Shown here in pieces: positions 23,861 through 37,308 of a stretch of 64,000 nucleotides of DNA. The stretch is from NCBI GenBank assembly GCA_033980235.1, contig CM067067.1:35424200-35488199 (forward strand), read 5' to 3'. Origin of the DNA: Diadema setosum (Eukaryota; Echinodermata; Echinoidea; Diadematoida; Diadematidae). The position numbers and the translations under genes were made by a program. The notes under the pieces are model-generated. The model did not search any database. It had not been told where the DNA came from and saw nothing but the letters and a program-made list of their open reading frames with translations. Position 1 is the stretch's first letter. The number at the start of each line of letters is the position of its first letter.

Positions 23861-24781
23861 ATAACAAAGTAACAATTGATTCAAAAGAACTTCAACGTGG
23901 GAGCTGATTCCAAAAGCATGCAGTGTGTAATTTTAGCATTAAACTGTATAACATAAATGTCTTTAAGAGGAGAAAATAGGTTGAGTTTCCATTTTTAGTC
24001 AAGAACCTAAAAATTATTGATCAGCTTAGAGTGCCACAAGCAACTGCATAATGTTTTCTTCTTCGCCATGCTCACACGTACAATTACCTGAATACTTTTC
24101 TGCTATTAGAAGCAAGGGGATGTGAGCAATAAAACAAATATTAACACATTGATAACTTAAAAATAAAATCAATGACAGAAGAAGAGGTTTAAACGATATA
24201 ATGTAGAGATAGACTTCCTTTGAGATAATGGTTGAATATTAAAACTTGTTTATTTCAAATAGACATAACTGATTAAGAAAAAAAAAATCACAAAAATCAC
24301 CAGTAAGTTTACACACATTACAAAATATATCCACCTGTAGATGTACTTACAATTTTATTCCTTCATCTCTCGTTTCTGTGTCCGCCTGAAGCATGTATTT
24401 TCCGTTGACTTGTCTACAGCAAAACAAAAGCATCTTTGACATAGTGTGTTTTTGTATAGTCGTCTAACTGCCTCTGTATACTATGTTGTGGAATAAAAAC
24501 TACATACACGGGGTTTACTCGAGAGCATGTTCGACATACATGTTGTCCTAATGAATATATGATTACCTTGTATTTTTAAGATATTCCATCAATATAATCA
24601 CTTGGCAGAAAATATCGTTCTACGAGAATACTACCTAGGTGTAACATATGTGATTATACAAACATAATGATGATTCTACAACTTCACCCACACTGACGTT
24701 AATGACTGACATGATACTCTTAATCAATGTGTTTTCATCATTATCATAATCAAGTATGAAATGGCTGAAACATGTCACGTG

Positions 24782-24863
24782 ATTATTATTATTATTATCA
24801 TTATTATTATTGTTATTATTGTTATTATTATTATCATTATTATTGTTATTATTATTATTACTA

Positions 24864-24900
<37 letters not shown>

Positions 24901-24935
24901 CATTATTATTGTTATTATTATTATTACTATTACTA

Positions 24936-24970
<35 letters not shown>

Positions 24971-24995
24971 GTTATTATTATTATTACTATTACTA

Positions 24996-25030
<35 letters not shown>
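24782..25030. repeat. Long (ATT)n array
   Basis: About 250 bp of ATT with regularly spaced GTT and ACT/ATC variants. One approximately 60-bp sub-pattern repeats, as in higher-order amplification. All open frames here are artefacts of the repeat. Confidence 0.95.
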
Positions 25031-25031
<1 letters not shown>

Positions 25032-25239
25032 CATAATAGCATCAATTCCTTGAAATTTGTGACCTGAGCAAGATTTAGAATTATAGCGTTAAATGAGAAC
25101 ATTGGCTTTCGTACGCTTATCAAATTTCATATGCATTTTTTTTCGCAAAACTGACAACTTTTAATAGAGTCCATCTTCCCACTGCCTTTCATGTTAAAAT
25201 GCCTTACATCACAAAAATGTCGAAAAAGACTTTGACATT

Positions 25240-25640
25240 TAGCTTTCTTTGAACGAGCTTCCCGTTCAGCCCTAGACTTTCCGAAGCACATTTTGCTAAT
25301 TTATGTACTTTGATAATTCTTGTAAATCGGAACGATATTAGTATGATATGATTATACAATATAATATTTTATTTGGTTTGCTGTGTCAGGTTTTGTTTAT
25401 TTTTGGCAAATTCACAAAAATACATGTTATAACCATAAGATAATCATATTCACTCTAGATCATACGTACTCTAGATTGATTTAAATTAATTTCGTGTCAT
25501 GAAATATTTTGTAAAGTCTCTTTATATTGAATTCATGAAATATATGTTACTTTTTATTGATCTCTTGATGTATGTTTCACATACAACATCGTATAAAACT
25601 GTGTGGAAACTTAATAAATGAAATGAAATGAAAAAAAAAA
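25240..25640 (+). mobile_element. 3' end of a non-LTR retrotransposon (UTR and tail)
   Basis: AT-rich sequence without open frames, ending AATAAATGAAATGAAATG followed by A10, the tandem-tail style of LINE 3' ends. The 5' boundary is not visible and the start given is approximate. Confidence 0.4.
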
Positions 25641-26269
25641 TTAATTAAGAACATGATAATAAACAAGATTTAACATTCTGCAGGGGTGCCGGCATGAAGT
25701 GAGATATGTATATATTATGTATATATATGTAAAAAGGCGTCACTGAGAGGCAATAAAACGCCTTTTCTTCTATGTGCTAGAGATAGAAGTGTGTAATTCT
25801 ACGATTTGATGATATCATGATTTGATCTGAACATTATTTTCTTTTTTTTTTCCGTGGGAATTCCTCCTAGTTTGTATGCATATTTTACACTGTTATGTAG
25901 TCATTTATTGTGCACAGTTTGTGAAATCAAGTAGCTTTGTTATAGTGATGGGTTAAACGGAACAGATTAGAGAAGATGACACTATCAAATCAATATGTAA
26001 ATTGTAATCATGTAGATTATTAACAGAAGAGAAATTCTTTTACATGCATAAGCGAGAGAAAGATATAATGTATTGTATATTGTATGTATCGAAAAAATGT
26101 CGGACGTGCATTTTGCTGTTGTTGTTGTTGTCGTAGCTGTTGTTATTTACCACATAAAGTGATATAGATGCCATGGCGAATGTATACGTAAACAAAACAT
26201 CACATAAACAAAAATGACGTATTGCCAATAAGGTTCTGAATTCTATAGTTCGTGAAGTTATCAAAGTGT

Positions 26270-26600
26270 GAGCATGTAAGCTGACTCCGTCCGAAGTCGC
26301 GTCGAGGACGCTTTTGCCAACCATCCAACACCACCCCATCATTGGCACAGCTTTCGCGGGGACGGTCTCGTCTCTTCGCACGCTAACTCGGTGACTTATC
26401 TAAATTTGGAAAAAGCCACATTCTCTAAGAATAGAAGGAGGTGTTCCGATTCGATAATTGAAGCTTAATAAGGAGTCGTCTGGCGGGAAAGGGAACAATG
26501 CATTGTCCCCTTTCATTAGCTGGGTCATTGGTAAGTGATAGCGCGCTGTTCACTAAAGGGGAGCGGCCGGCCAACCTCTTTCAGGCTCCCCGCTTCGTCC
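26270..26600. promoter_or_regulatory. Candidate regulatory island with SOX-type dyad
   Basis: A complex, CpG-containing block. It has the perfect 12-bp palindrome ACAATGCATTGT at 26495-26506 (two head-to-head SOX-like ACAAT cores), inside the near-palindrome GGGAACAATGCATTGTCCC, followed by CATTAG. Confidence 0.35.
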
Positions 26601-26944
26601 CCACGGCTGCCGACATAAAGGGCGGACAATTATAGTATCGCACGTTCACACCAACGCAACAATAGGAACGATCAGATTTAAGCACGAAAGCACTGTGGAA
26701 GGTATTGTTCGAGCTGTGCCATGAAATATCGGAGGGCCAGCCCAAGTTTATGGCTGTGTGAAATGTGACATGATGTATCACCATCGTATCGGTGATAAAG
26801 TGATAGTTACCGTCATCAAGTACTTTATGTTTTGTATTTTCTTTTCTGTCTGAGTAATGATATATTTCAGTCTATATAGATTCCTCGTAGATGAGCTATC
26901 ATACCATCAGTTTACATCCAAATACCGGTAATCTAGACCTTTTC

Positions 26945-27004
26945 ATCTACTCATCTATCTATCTATCTTTCCATCTTTCTCTCTACCTATCTATATATCT
27001 ACTC

Positions 27005-27050
<46 letters not shown>

Positions 27051-27072
27051 TTATTTATCTATCTATCTACTC

Positions 27073-27112
<40 letters not shown>

Positions 27113-27150
27113 GTCTGTCTGTCTGTCCGTCTGTCTATCTGTCTAGCTGT
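26945..27150. repeat. (CTAT)n / (CTGT)n tetranucleotide array
   Basis: CTAT repeats shift to CTGT near the right end. Confidence 0.95.
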
Positions 27151-27481
27151 CAACATTGTGTAACTACCTAAATATATAATGTACTTACAACCATCTTTTT
27201 CAAAGTACGTGATAGCTGCCCATCTTCCTGCTAAAAAAACTTGCACACTTTTGAAGATCTATCTATCCATCTATACAACTATCTATGTTTCTTGTTTGCT
27301 ATCTGCCTTTCTGTTGAGTAAGAGTTGTAAACAATGCCTTCTCACGATTAGAGTGCAAATAGCCAGAAAGCTTCATATACTTAAACTCATCTTCTTCATC
27401 GGCGTATTTTCTTTCCTATAATATACCCATATAGGTATACTAGTATATTATATACTAGTATGTATGTGCTTGTGCTTATGA

Positions 27482-27600
27482 TTATGTATGTATGTATGTA
27501 TGTATGTATGTATGTATGTATGTATGTATGTATGACTGTGTGTATGTATGTATGTATATATGTATGTATGTATGTATGCATGTATGCATGCATGCGTATG
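27482..27600. repeat. (TATG)n tetranucleotide array
   Basis: TATG repeats with CATG variants at the right end. It lies about 330 bp from the CTAT array. Confidence 0.95.
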
Positions 27601-29936
27601 TGTGCATAAATATCAGTCAAGTTCCCCACCCGTTTAGCTGTCTCTAAGCTGTTGTTTATGATAATCTTATGTACAGTTCGGGTGCTAGAATGGACCTTCC
27701 CACTCACATTTTCAGCTTACCTAATGTCTCTATAATATGTAGCGATTTTGATGGATTCACATGGTGTCGACTCATATGCAGACAATTATTGTGTAATAGT
27801 TATCTCTGTACTTACATCGTCATCCTTATAGTAACCATAATTCATTTTGTTGCAGTCGTCCAGTAGTTTTATCTATACTTACACTCTCAGAGTAACCATC
27901 ATGCATTTCTTTTCATTCGCATTAGAGTTGGAAAGTAACACGTACGGCGTCTGATAACTGAGGTTACACACGATGAACACTGTTCTACCCTAAATGTTTG
28001 CATGTGATTGTTTTTATTTGCATCACAAGACGGAATCACACACAAAAAAAACACACACAAAATTATGGTTTTAGTTGCATTGCAACTATGCTGATGAAGA
28101 AAGCAGGGCAAATCATTTGGTATGCAAATGAAGCCAGGATGTAGAAATATGTGCGCTTTATGCATAAACACATATTTCTTTCAAATACCGTGCTCCCGAG
28201 GGATCGAGGGGCATTATTCGATACCACTTGGTGAAAAGAATCCCAGCTCCCACAGGGTCACAGCTAAGTCCAGGCCAGCAGCTTTCCGGCTAAGCCGCGC
28301 TCTGTAGTCAATGCATAATAACAGGTGAATTATGGAATACAAGTGTCAAACCGTTACCGGATATCTATCTTTGTCAATTCTGGGTAGAAGAGCAGTTAGC
28401 CCATTGTGTATATCGTCATGGAAAGCATTCCCATGAAGACATAATATATGCAATTGATGAATAGATGCCATACAAGCTATTTTACGTACCGATTGAGATG
28501 CTCCCCATCTAATCAAACTATTGTAACCATGGTAACGGAGAATGGCCCACATCATACATATACCATTTATTAAAAAAGTAGATAATTGTCGAGCTGAAAG
28601 ACGAATCTGTTGCAATTGGCTTTTTTTGTCAATGTTCCAGCTCTGTAATTGTGAGATGAACGCGTTAGTGGAACTCTACAAACATGTTGTTATTTTGACA
28701 TCTGTGCAAATGTAGGCATCTCTAGAATGCAGAAATCATCAGCCAAATTTATTCCAGAGACCTCCACTGGTTTCTAGATGACATGACATTCATATTTAGT
28801 ACATTTTGGAGTTCATTGCCTTCGTCTGCACTTGTTCAACACTACTCCGCACGTGACAAGGGTGCAAAACTATTTTGCAATTAGTTTCTGTGTTGTTTCA
28901 AAAGCGAATTCCATTTGTGCGATATCAAAAAGATGTGCCGCATTCATTTATTATCACATAATTGTAGTGTTAAGCTCACCCAGCACGTAGTTCGTTGTTT
29001 ATGAAGAATAGAGTTCGATTAAATGTCATCCTTCCAATTCCGCAGTGTAATTTATCATGCCAAGACCACAGCAGCAACAGCGGTTGCCCACGGGAGAATG
29101 GTAATAATATTATCATGTTGTGAGACAAGAAAGCAAATAAGTATGTTTATTTGTGCACAAACAACTATTAAACAAGTATATATTTGACTGAATTCAAGCA
29201 AATGATATGATTTCTGTACAGAAATATGTCATATTTCACTCAATCTATGCACCGATGATACAAATTTAGTGAGTAGAATCAAGGAGGTCTCACCTCCCTG
29301 GTAGAACGTAATGTAAGAGCGTGTAATTCCTGACCTTGCCTTGTTCAGGGAAAAAAAATAATAAAAAAATAATGTTGACCTAAATACCCACACATGACTA
29401 AAGTGTAGATAATCTCTTTTTTAACATACAATACATTGAACAAAATGTTATCAAATTAGGAATTGAATGTCATATTGCTATCGGTCTTTGTTCCTTTTAA
29501 CGAAAGTTTCCAGTCCACCAATGTCACGTTTGTAGATTTGTTCTTAGTTCATTCGTTTTTAGGGAAACCTGTGATTTTCCATTTTTCGAAAACTGGGCTT
29601 ATTCGAAATTGACGCCATCATAACATACGCCAAATGCGAGATCGATCTTTCACGTTCAGTTAGCTACAGACAGTAGACAAGACTCACTGTCATTAATTTC
29701 AATATCGAGGAGCCACTTCAATCCAAGAAAGGTTTTTGTCAAAAAACTGTCGAATATTTCTTCCACAGTATAGTCGGAGGCAATGTTGACTAGAAATGAT
29801 CATAAAATTCTGCATTAGACCGACTAGGGAGCCGGAGAGTGAGTTACGATAACGTGTTTTCAGAAGAGGTATTAACATTTTTATATGACATGATATCTTA
29901 AGATATAGATGTGTTTCTTAGCATACTTTTTTCCAG
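27601..29936. other. Intergenic, no gene recognised
   Basis: Includes an octamer ATGCAAAT at 28122-28129, a SINE-like GC-rich patch at 28190-28310, and a complex block at 28346-28615 with an unrecognised 89-codon minus-strand frame. Confidence 0.45.
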
Positions 29937-30165
29937 TTATTTGGTAAGTAAATTGCAACCCACAGACAGCATTTTGTCAAAACTCCCCTTTCAAAAAAAA
30001 AATGTTGCTAAATATCTCATGAAACACCACTGACATGTTTTCCCTTTTTTTTATTTTCAGCAAATGGTAAGTAAAATTGCATCCTACAGACAGCATTTGT
30101 CAAAACTCCACTTTCATACTAACATGTTGCTAAATTATGTCATGAAAGACCACTGAGCAAATCGA
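29937..30165. repeat. Tandem duplication with splice-site-like cores
   Basis: Two units of about 110-125 bp (from 29937 and from 30061) share GGTAAGTAAA, CAGACAGCATTT, GTCAAAACTCC, TGTTGCTAAAT and CATGAAA. In both, a polypyrimidine tract plus CAG lies 6-7 nt before GGTAAGTAA, so each unit looks like a micro-exon with strong flanking splice sites. No gene context supports splicing. Confidence 0.5.
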
Positions 30166-33100
30166 TTAGATGTGAGTTGAGTTTTGAGTTGAGTTGAGTC
30201 GAGATTATCTATTCAACGACGGTCTTTTTTTTAACATTTAGCAGTATTTCTTGAAAGGAATTCTCTACAGTATACAGCTTTATATCACCTTTGTCGAGGC
30301 ACCGCTTGCTCACTTTTATGTTAGATTACAACTATAACAGTACAACACCGAGTTGGTATACGTGTCTTTTTGCTCTGGACTAAAAATGAGTATCAGCGAA
30401 AATTGACCAGGGGTTATCGCTACCTTAACTGTAAGAGATGAAACAACGAGCAGGCAACCCAAATGGCAAAGTCTAGGGAATTAGTAGTGAGTGGTAAGTA
30501 TGCATGTTGCAACTCTCTTTCCTCTTTGCTTTCGCTGGCGATCTCCGGGGAGATGAGGCGGTGTAAGGGGGACAAGACACCCTGTATGGTGTGTACGTCT
30601 TCCATTCACCCTTTCAGCGACCGACGGCCGCGAACGATAGCTTTCAATTTCAATACCATTCGGACCCGCGGCGCTGAATGGCGAATGAGAAGAGGGGAAA
30701 AGGAATAGGTATTCATGCTATAATTAGAGGACAATATCAAGTGCATGAAGCGTTTGATTCCATTCACTGTTTCCGCGATCTTGAAATGGAGTGGCTTTAT
30801 AGCCGTTTAAAGCGTTTCTAAAGACAGGAAATACTTTGTTTTCCGGGTGCTGTAACTCGTGGAGACTTTTTCATAGTCGTAGTATTGCGTCGACGTTGTA
30901 GCCAACCTGAAAACACCGATTCCAAAATCTACGTAAGAATAGTATGATATTATCATACAGTTACTTGAACACTATGTCTGCGGAAATGGCTGTCATAAAT
31001 AATAGAAACGAATCAAATGTGCAAAACGCAAAGGAATAGTCATGTAAACGCACAGTTGTTGTTAGTGATACGAAAATCATGAATTTCACAGCATCCTGAT
31101 AGATACGATAATGCTAAATGAATGTAAGTTGGTAATAATGATTTATAGACATTGTTTGGAAAGTATTTTGTTTTTAATGTTTATCATTACCAAAGGCTGG
31201 AACTAGCACTGAGAATGCGAGCCATCGAAACTCTGACACGTGAATTGTTGCATTAGATGCTACAATAAATGTCATCCATTCTGAGTTTTAGATACTTTTT
31301 TTTTGGGGGGGGGGTGTTGAATGGGGAACTCTATTTGATACAGTTGTATGTGATTCAAGACAATTTCGTTTCATTAAATGCTTTTATCAAAACAAAACAA
31401 ATAAAACCAAATTAAATAAAACAATGTGATAACAAGACACAGCAAAATAATAGAGGAACTTTCTGCAAAGTATCAAATGGTTGAAATACAGACACAGCTA
31501 CGATGTGGCAGAAAATGGCATTGCATGAGAAATTAAAAATATCTGGTATTATAGCTTGCCTTGTGTTAACCGCATGACAAAGGCGGTGCTTTGCATATAA
31601 TTAGGTGCATTGCAAACATTTTAGATATTAGTTATTACGGTGCAATCGAATCCGTACATTTTTTTTTCATGTGAGCATAATGTCAACTGTTTGAAATTGC
31701 ACAATAAACTGCGTATATAATTATTTCTCCCCGTCATGCGATCCATATACATTATATCATCATGCATATATTTTTTTTTCAGATACACACACATTGATGT
31801 CAGTCCCAAAATGAATTACCAGGTTTAAGACTCGTTGAAATTTGATAGCAGTAATAGACTAATGTTTGTTGGATGCTCCACATGAAATTATGATTTTGTT
31901 GTTGTTGTTATTATTGTTAAGCTCTTTGATTCATATTTTATCATTTGTACTTTATGCTAACGTCTGGTGACCGAAGTACTAAGATACAACTGCCTTTGTT
32001 ACGAGTCTTCTGGAACTTTAAAGTTACTCTTTCTCCTCCAATTTTACCTCCAGTCACTTGTCAAATTGAATCTGCCACGATTCTAAGGGCCTAATTAAGA
32101 ACTTGCACTCCTTAATTCCAGCTATGTCCCCCTTATTTAAACTGCTTTCAATGTACGACCTCTTATGTTCTAAGCTTGCATGTACTCGCTTTGTGCATTA
32201 CTGTCTGTGAAATGCGAAATGTATAGAAGGGGCTCTCGTATGCCGAAAGGAGATAACATCTGCTCTGGCGGCTAACTCTAGAACTTATCGTGAGCAAACC
32301 CGAGAACAGAGCTGTAAGTATTCACTCCCTGTGTGTACTGCAGCTTGCAGGAGATAAGTCTGTTAGTACGTACTCTCCGATTATACACATTACAACATGT
32401 CACCGCATCTTTTGATTTGATTTGATTTGATTTGATATGATTTGATTTGATTTGATTTGATTTGATTTTATGTATTGTTTATTCTCTGTATGGCATTGCT
32501 TTACAATTCCATCAATTTTTAGTAATATTAACACACATTTGAGCATACATCATGGTACTACATAGTTTGGTTGATTTGGTACAATTTAAACTATTTTCTT
32601 TTTCCATTTATATGTTGTGTATTGATTTTTCATGCTGGACGGTTGACAACAATAAGCAAAAAGCTTGACTCTAAACCGATGATACAAGGTAGTAATACAA
32701 TAAAACAACGGGGTCAAACATGATCCATGTGGAAGAGAGGGATAAGAAGAGAGAGAGATATATATATAAAATGTTAATGTTATAGCAATCCCTCTCTTAT
32801 AATGATGATAAATATGTTACCATGGATATATTTATTGATGAAACGTTCGCAAAGTTACAAAAGAAATTCATATTTATCATTAAAAAAAAAAACCGAGGCG
32901 AAACTAAAGAAATTGGATGTGCAGATTTATAATTACAAAAAACTAACTTCAAATAGTTTAATCATGTTTCTTACTTTGAATTCCATCCACGAGTATGATT
33001 TCTTGTCATTCAATACATTTTTACAAAACCAGAATGTATTGTTCTAGGCTACCATCTGTAGTTTCAGTTTGTTTGTGTGGTGTGCGAGAGTGTTATTTTT

Positions 33101-34328
33101 GTTTGAATATCTTGGCGTGTGAATGTACATTAAAAAGATAATTTAGCCACTTTTCTCCTGTGTTAAATTGAGAGAGGAAAAGAATGTCAGTGAATACAAA
33201 ATGTCATATGTGTCTGATTCGAACACTTTTGAGTAAAGCCATCATTGTTTCGACTAAGTATTCATTGTGTTTCGGTCGAAATTTTAACAGAATTAAAGGT
33301 TGGGAATCGCATTTGCATGCCTTAAATGAAGAGTTGTATAAATACAGTGGTATGTTGAAGAGAGTATCATTTTAGAAACTCCCATAAAGTATTGAAAGTG
33401 GAAGGTAACATTTAGTACATTTTTATTGACCGTTAGATTTTGAATTAAATTTTTTTCGGGGCTCACCGTAAATTCCAGTACATTACTAGGCTACCTTTGC
33501 AGACCCATGCACTGCATGTGTGTCCATCATATTTTTGTGAAGAAAGTTCATCAAAACTTACAAACATTTCTATATACATTCTTGCCACACACTCTATATG
33601 TTATTACATCAGCTCTTATACTTTTAGACTTGTGTTTATAGGTAAAAAAAATACAGAAGACTGCAACAAAAAGGCTAAGTGTGGCTGACACACAGAACTA
33701 CTGAGTAGTTGAGTTTTGTGCATTATTTAAATTGTAGATAACTGTTGACTTCCAAATTTCTCAGCAGTGGCCTAAACAAGTCCCCTGAGGTTCATATTTA
33801 ATGTTTTGCTGCATTTTGGGAGGTCTGTAAAAGGTATCCCCTACCTTTAACACTGAGTTGAAGAACTGAACTAACATTTCAAAAAGGTCATGAAATGTAA
33901 TAAAAGAACAAAATGAAAACTTTACTTTACTTTGTTAATATTCTTAAAGGTCCATCTTGCATGAGATATTTTCACATTTCGAAAGAAAGGTTGAAATAAA
34001 CTCGACTTCAACGTCATTGTTTGGTGGATACTATGTTGTAGATGATGCTGTACTTTATAGAGAAATAGTACCACATGAGTGGCTGAGTCTAACACAACAT
34101 GTTATATCAAGAATCCTGTGTAAGCGATACCAAACAGAAAGACAAATGGGGAGGGGGGTAGCTATATATAGTGATAGACATACACACAGCTAGGTAGATA
34201 CAATGAGAGATACATGGAATTCTGGCAAGCTAAATAATACGATACATGGACAGAGAGATACAGAAATATAATTAAATACTTATAAAGATTTCAGAATACG
34301 AAAACTGCTATTTTATGCAACACTTGTA
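30166..34328. other. Intergenic, no gene recognised
   Basis: Complex block at 30460-30710 (candidate regulatory). Otherwise AT-rich spacer with the (TTTGA)n retroposon end and short homopolymers. Confidence 0.45.
32412..32600 (-). mobile_element. Retroposon 3' end with (TTTGA)n tail (minus strand)
   Basis: A (TTTGA)n array at 32412-32469 is followed by TTATTCTCTGTATGGC. Read on the minus strand this is a unique end plus a (TCAAA)n tail. Confidence 0.35.
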
Positions 34329-34479
34329 ATGAGCTGTTTTGTGTGTTTTTCTTCTGAACTTCAGCGAATGGATGGACGAACAGTCTGTTATCTTATACTT
34401 GCTTGTTGGTCCTTTCACCTGTCTTTCACATATTTCTTTCGTTATGTCAACAAATGCCACGAATGCCATGGCAACTTCG

Positions 34480-35130
34480 AAAATCGTCACACTGCTGATT
34501 TGACAGTGTGTAGGCATTTACTTTCAGTTACCACCTGGGTAAAAGTCTTTTGCGACGTGATAACTATTACAGTTTGTGAGGAGCAAGAACACGAAAAGGA
34601 GAACAATTGCATATTTAGCGCGCTTATAAGCGAGTTAACGAAAGGCAATCACCTGTTTATTGTTCCTTTGAGTTCATTCATTCCGTGCGCATCCAATGAT
34701 CAAACTGACGCCGCGACCGTGATGGGGTTTGGGACCCCTCGGATTGGTTCGTCCGGAGTAATTAGACAGACAAAGCAGCGTAATGTGAAACAAAGGAGTT
34801 TTCGTTTCATTCTGCACTATTTGGGTGTATCCGGGTCTTCAGTAAAAGTGACAAGCTCGCATCTTCTTGGCTTGGCTTGTGTCAATGGAAAGCTATCACA
34901 GTCAGGAATGGTTGCTAATGATTTAAGATTTGACATGTACACTGATGTAGTCCAAGGAATGTTGATAAATTCTAGCTTCTATGAATGCATTTAATAGCTT
35001 AGATACTATTTTGCAGAAAATTCCTGCTGCTGATTAGAAACGTGACTCGACAGCATTGTCGATTAATCATGTAGACATTTATTTCTGCTTTAATTATTCC
35101 TGTCTGTAAGATAAATTGTGTGGTATACAT
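34480..35130. repeat. Diverged duplicated block, copy 1
   Basis: Shares collinear blocks with 36340-36990: TTATTGTTCCTTTGAG, TCATTCATTCCGTGCGC, ATTAGACA, GTATCCGGGT, CTTGGCT, and a 3' block with ATTATTCC and GTAAGATAA. It contains a 221-codon open frame (34329-34994) with no recognisable domain. That frame is not preserved in copy 2, so I read the block as non-coding duplicated DNA: either a regulatory element or an old repeat. Confidence 0.55.
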
Positions 35131-35543
35131 GAAGCGATACACTTGTATGGTAGCAAAATGCATCTTCTGAAAATGTTGATAATTACTTGGTTAACTAGAT
35201 AAATTTTTGGCAGCAGTCTTTTATTTAACATTTTCCTTTTTTTTCGTCTGAGAAATGCATCCCACATGTCTCAGCATTTCAAATTAGATTTTTGACAGTA
35301 ATCAACCAAAATAAGGATATCAAAAAAGCACATTATGCAAGTGTATCATATAGATGAATGCCCTGTACAATATTTTATATACTAGTAAGCGACGCAAACC
35401 TTTGCTGGCTATATAGAAGCGAGCAGGTGAAGAGTAGAGTTTCCTTAGGATGACCAAAAATGAAAAAATAACGATTTATGATTTAAAACACACTTGTTTG
35501 CTTCATGAGAATGATCCATGTTAATATAATAAAGGCTAGATTT

Positions 35544-35589
35544 TATATAGCGCATTTCAGGCTTGTAAAGAATGTAAATGCGCTTTATA
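35544..35589. repeat. GCGC hairpin repeat
   Basis: Arms TATATAGCGCATTT (35544-35557) and AAATGCGCTTTATA (35576-35589) pair with one mismatch across an 18-nt loop. Similar in style to the fragment near 6226. Confidence 0.45.
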
Positions 35590-36185
35590 GAACAAATTAT
35601 AACATGATACAAAATGTTCAAGTGAAAATTATACAATACAAATTACAATGAATATAACCCCACAAAAAAATAATTATATTAAACGTGGCAGCTCAAAGTT
35701 GTCAATATATCCAACATAAATCTATAAATGATTTCAAATGTAGTAAACATATGCAGCTTTTTATTTTGTTGTTGTTGTTGTTGTTGTTTTACAAATGATT
35801 CTTTTAAAACAAATTTTCTGAGATGTAATGCGCGGCATCTGTCTCCGCAGTAGGTTTAGTAGAGATTTCCAAAGTGTTGGTGCGGGATGAGAAAAACTCT
35901 TTCCCCGTTAAACTTTTTACGGATGGAGGATATCACGATTAAGTTTTGAGCAGAGGACTGGAGACATCTAGAAGAATTGTAAGGAATTATGCGTTCTGAG
36001 ATGTAATGTGAGGCTGTCCCAAGGCAAATGTTATTTATGTGACTGATCATGTTGAGTTGACTGTCCAAAAATGCACCGAGGTCACGGACTGATGGAGAAA
36101 AAAATAAAGTATGAATTTACAAACAGTCGATGTAGAGCGCCAGGGCCTTAAACTTGAGATCCTGTCTTCGAATTTTGAACTTTGC

Positions 36186-36240
36186 ATACATTTCATTTCA
36201 TTTTATTGATTCTGTATGGTACAATCAACTATGATCACTT
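36186..36240 (-). mobile_element. Retroposon 3' end (minus strand)
   Basis: Minus-strand reading ends with an ATAAAATGAAATGAAATG-type tail. The plus-strand sequence CTGTATGGTACAATC after it resembles CTGTATGGCATTGC after the (TTTGA)n tail near 32480, suggesting related ends. Confidence 0.3.
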
Positions 36241-36339
36241 TCAGAAATATACATATGGTTCATAATAATTAATGGCTGATTTTGCACATGAACGGTAAGC
36301 AAATCATTGTGACAGAGAACGGAGACATAATGATAATTA

Positions 36340-36990
36340 AAAAAGGTCAAAGTACCATACATCCCTGGGTAATGTGTTTACCTGCGACCCAATTGTACAA
36401 ACGAGAAAGCAGTAGGTAATCATGATGAGAAAATAAACGAAGCGAAAAACCTTGCATATAGAATGCCATTCTACAGCCGAGTTAATGAAACGCGATCACC
36501 TTATTGTTCCTTTGAGGTCATTCATTCCGTGCGCGTCTGAAGGTTCAAGGTGGCGCCGCAGCTTTGGTTGTGTGGGACGCCACGCAGTGTTCGCATTGTG
36601 GCGTGTCCGTAGTCATTAGACAAAACAATAGCGATATGAAACAAAGATGTTTGTTCTTTGTTTATTTCACTCTTCATCAGCTAGAATGTATCCGGGTTTC
36701 TCTGGTAAAAAAGACTAGCTCACATTTTCTTGGCTCGGGTCGATGGGAGGTTACAATCAGAAAAGGTTAGCTTACGACGATTCGATATGGCGTGCAATCC
36801 AGAACATATCGATCAAGTTTTCGTGATGTTAAACTATGATGAATGCGTTAGAGTAGAGATCAAAAACTTTATTTCGATGGAAAGTTGTCGATGATGCAAT
36901 GTGACCTGCAGCGATTGCTAGTAAATCATACAGACGTGTATTTCATCTTACAATTATTCCCTTCAGTAAGATAACTTATACATTACGGTA
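36340..36990. repeat. Diverged duplicated block, copy 2
   Basis: The second copy lies about 1.86 kb downstream of copy 1 in the same orientation. The best-matching part is 36477-36745. The open frames differ between the copies. Confidence 0.55.
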
Positions 36991-37308
36991 TATATAGCTA
37001 ACGAAAGACTTATATTGATAGCGAAATCCACCAACAGGGAATATTGTCAACTACTAGATTAACATGGCGAAATGTAGGTGGTTGCCAGGTAACTTTCATG
37101 CACCAATATAAAATATTTGTATCAATCTTCAGACAGAAAAAGAAAATGTATAGATCATGTACATATCAAAGTTTTGTGTTTTTCTATCAGGAGAATTCCG
37201 CCTCATTTGTTCAACTAATCGAACGGATATCAATATTTATATAAAAGTACACTAAATCCAAGCACAGTTTATGAGGGAAAAGTCTTCATTGATTTTGCGG
37301 GATCTTAA

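Larger units (their letters stand above)
22761..26269. other. Intergenic, upstream of Evx
   Basis: AT-rich spacer holding the family D retroposon end, the long ATT array and a LINE 3' end. A short CpG-rich patch lies at 23150-23340. No gene seen. Confidence 0.5.

Noticed and set aside
26945..27600. CRISPR-like regular array
   Set aside because: It is made of simple tetranucleotide repeats with no spacers, in a eukaryotic context.
34329..34994. 221-codon open frame
   Set aside because: It has no recognisable domain, and the homologous block at 36.5 kb does not keep the frame, so it is unlikely to be a gene.
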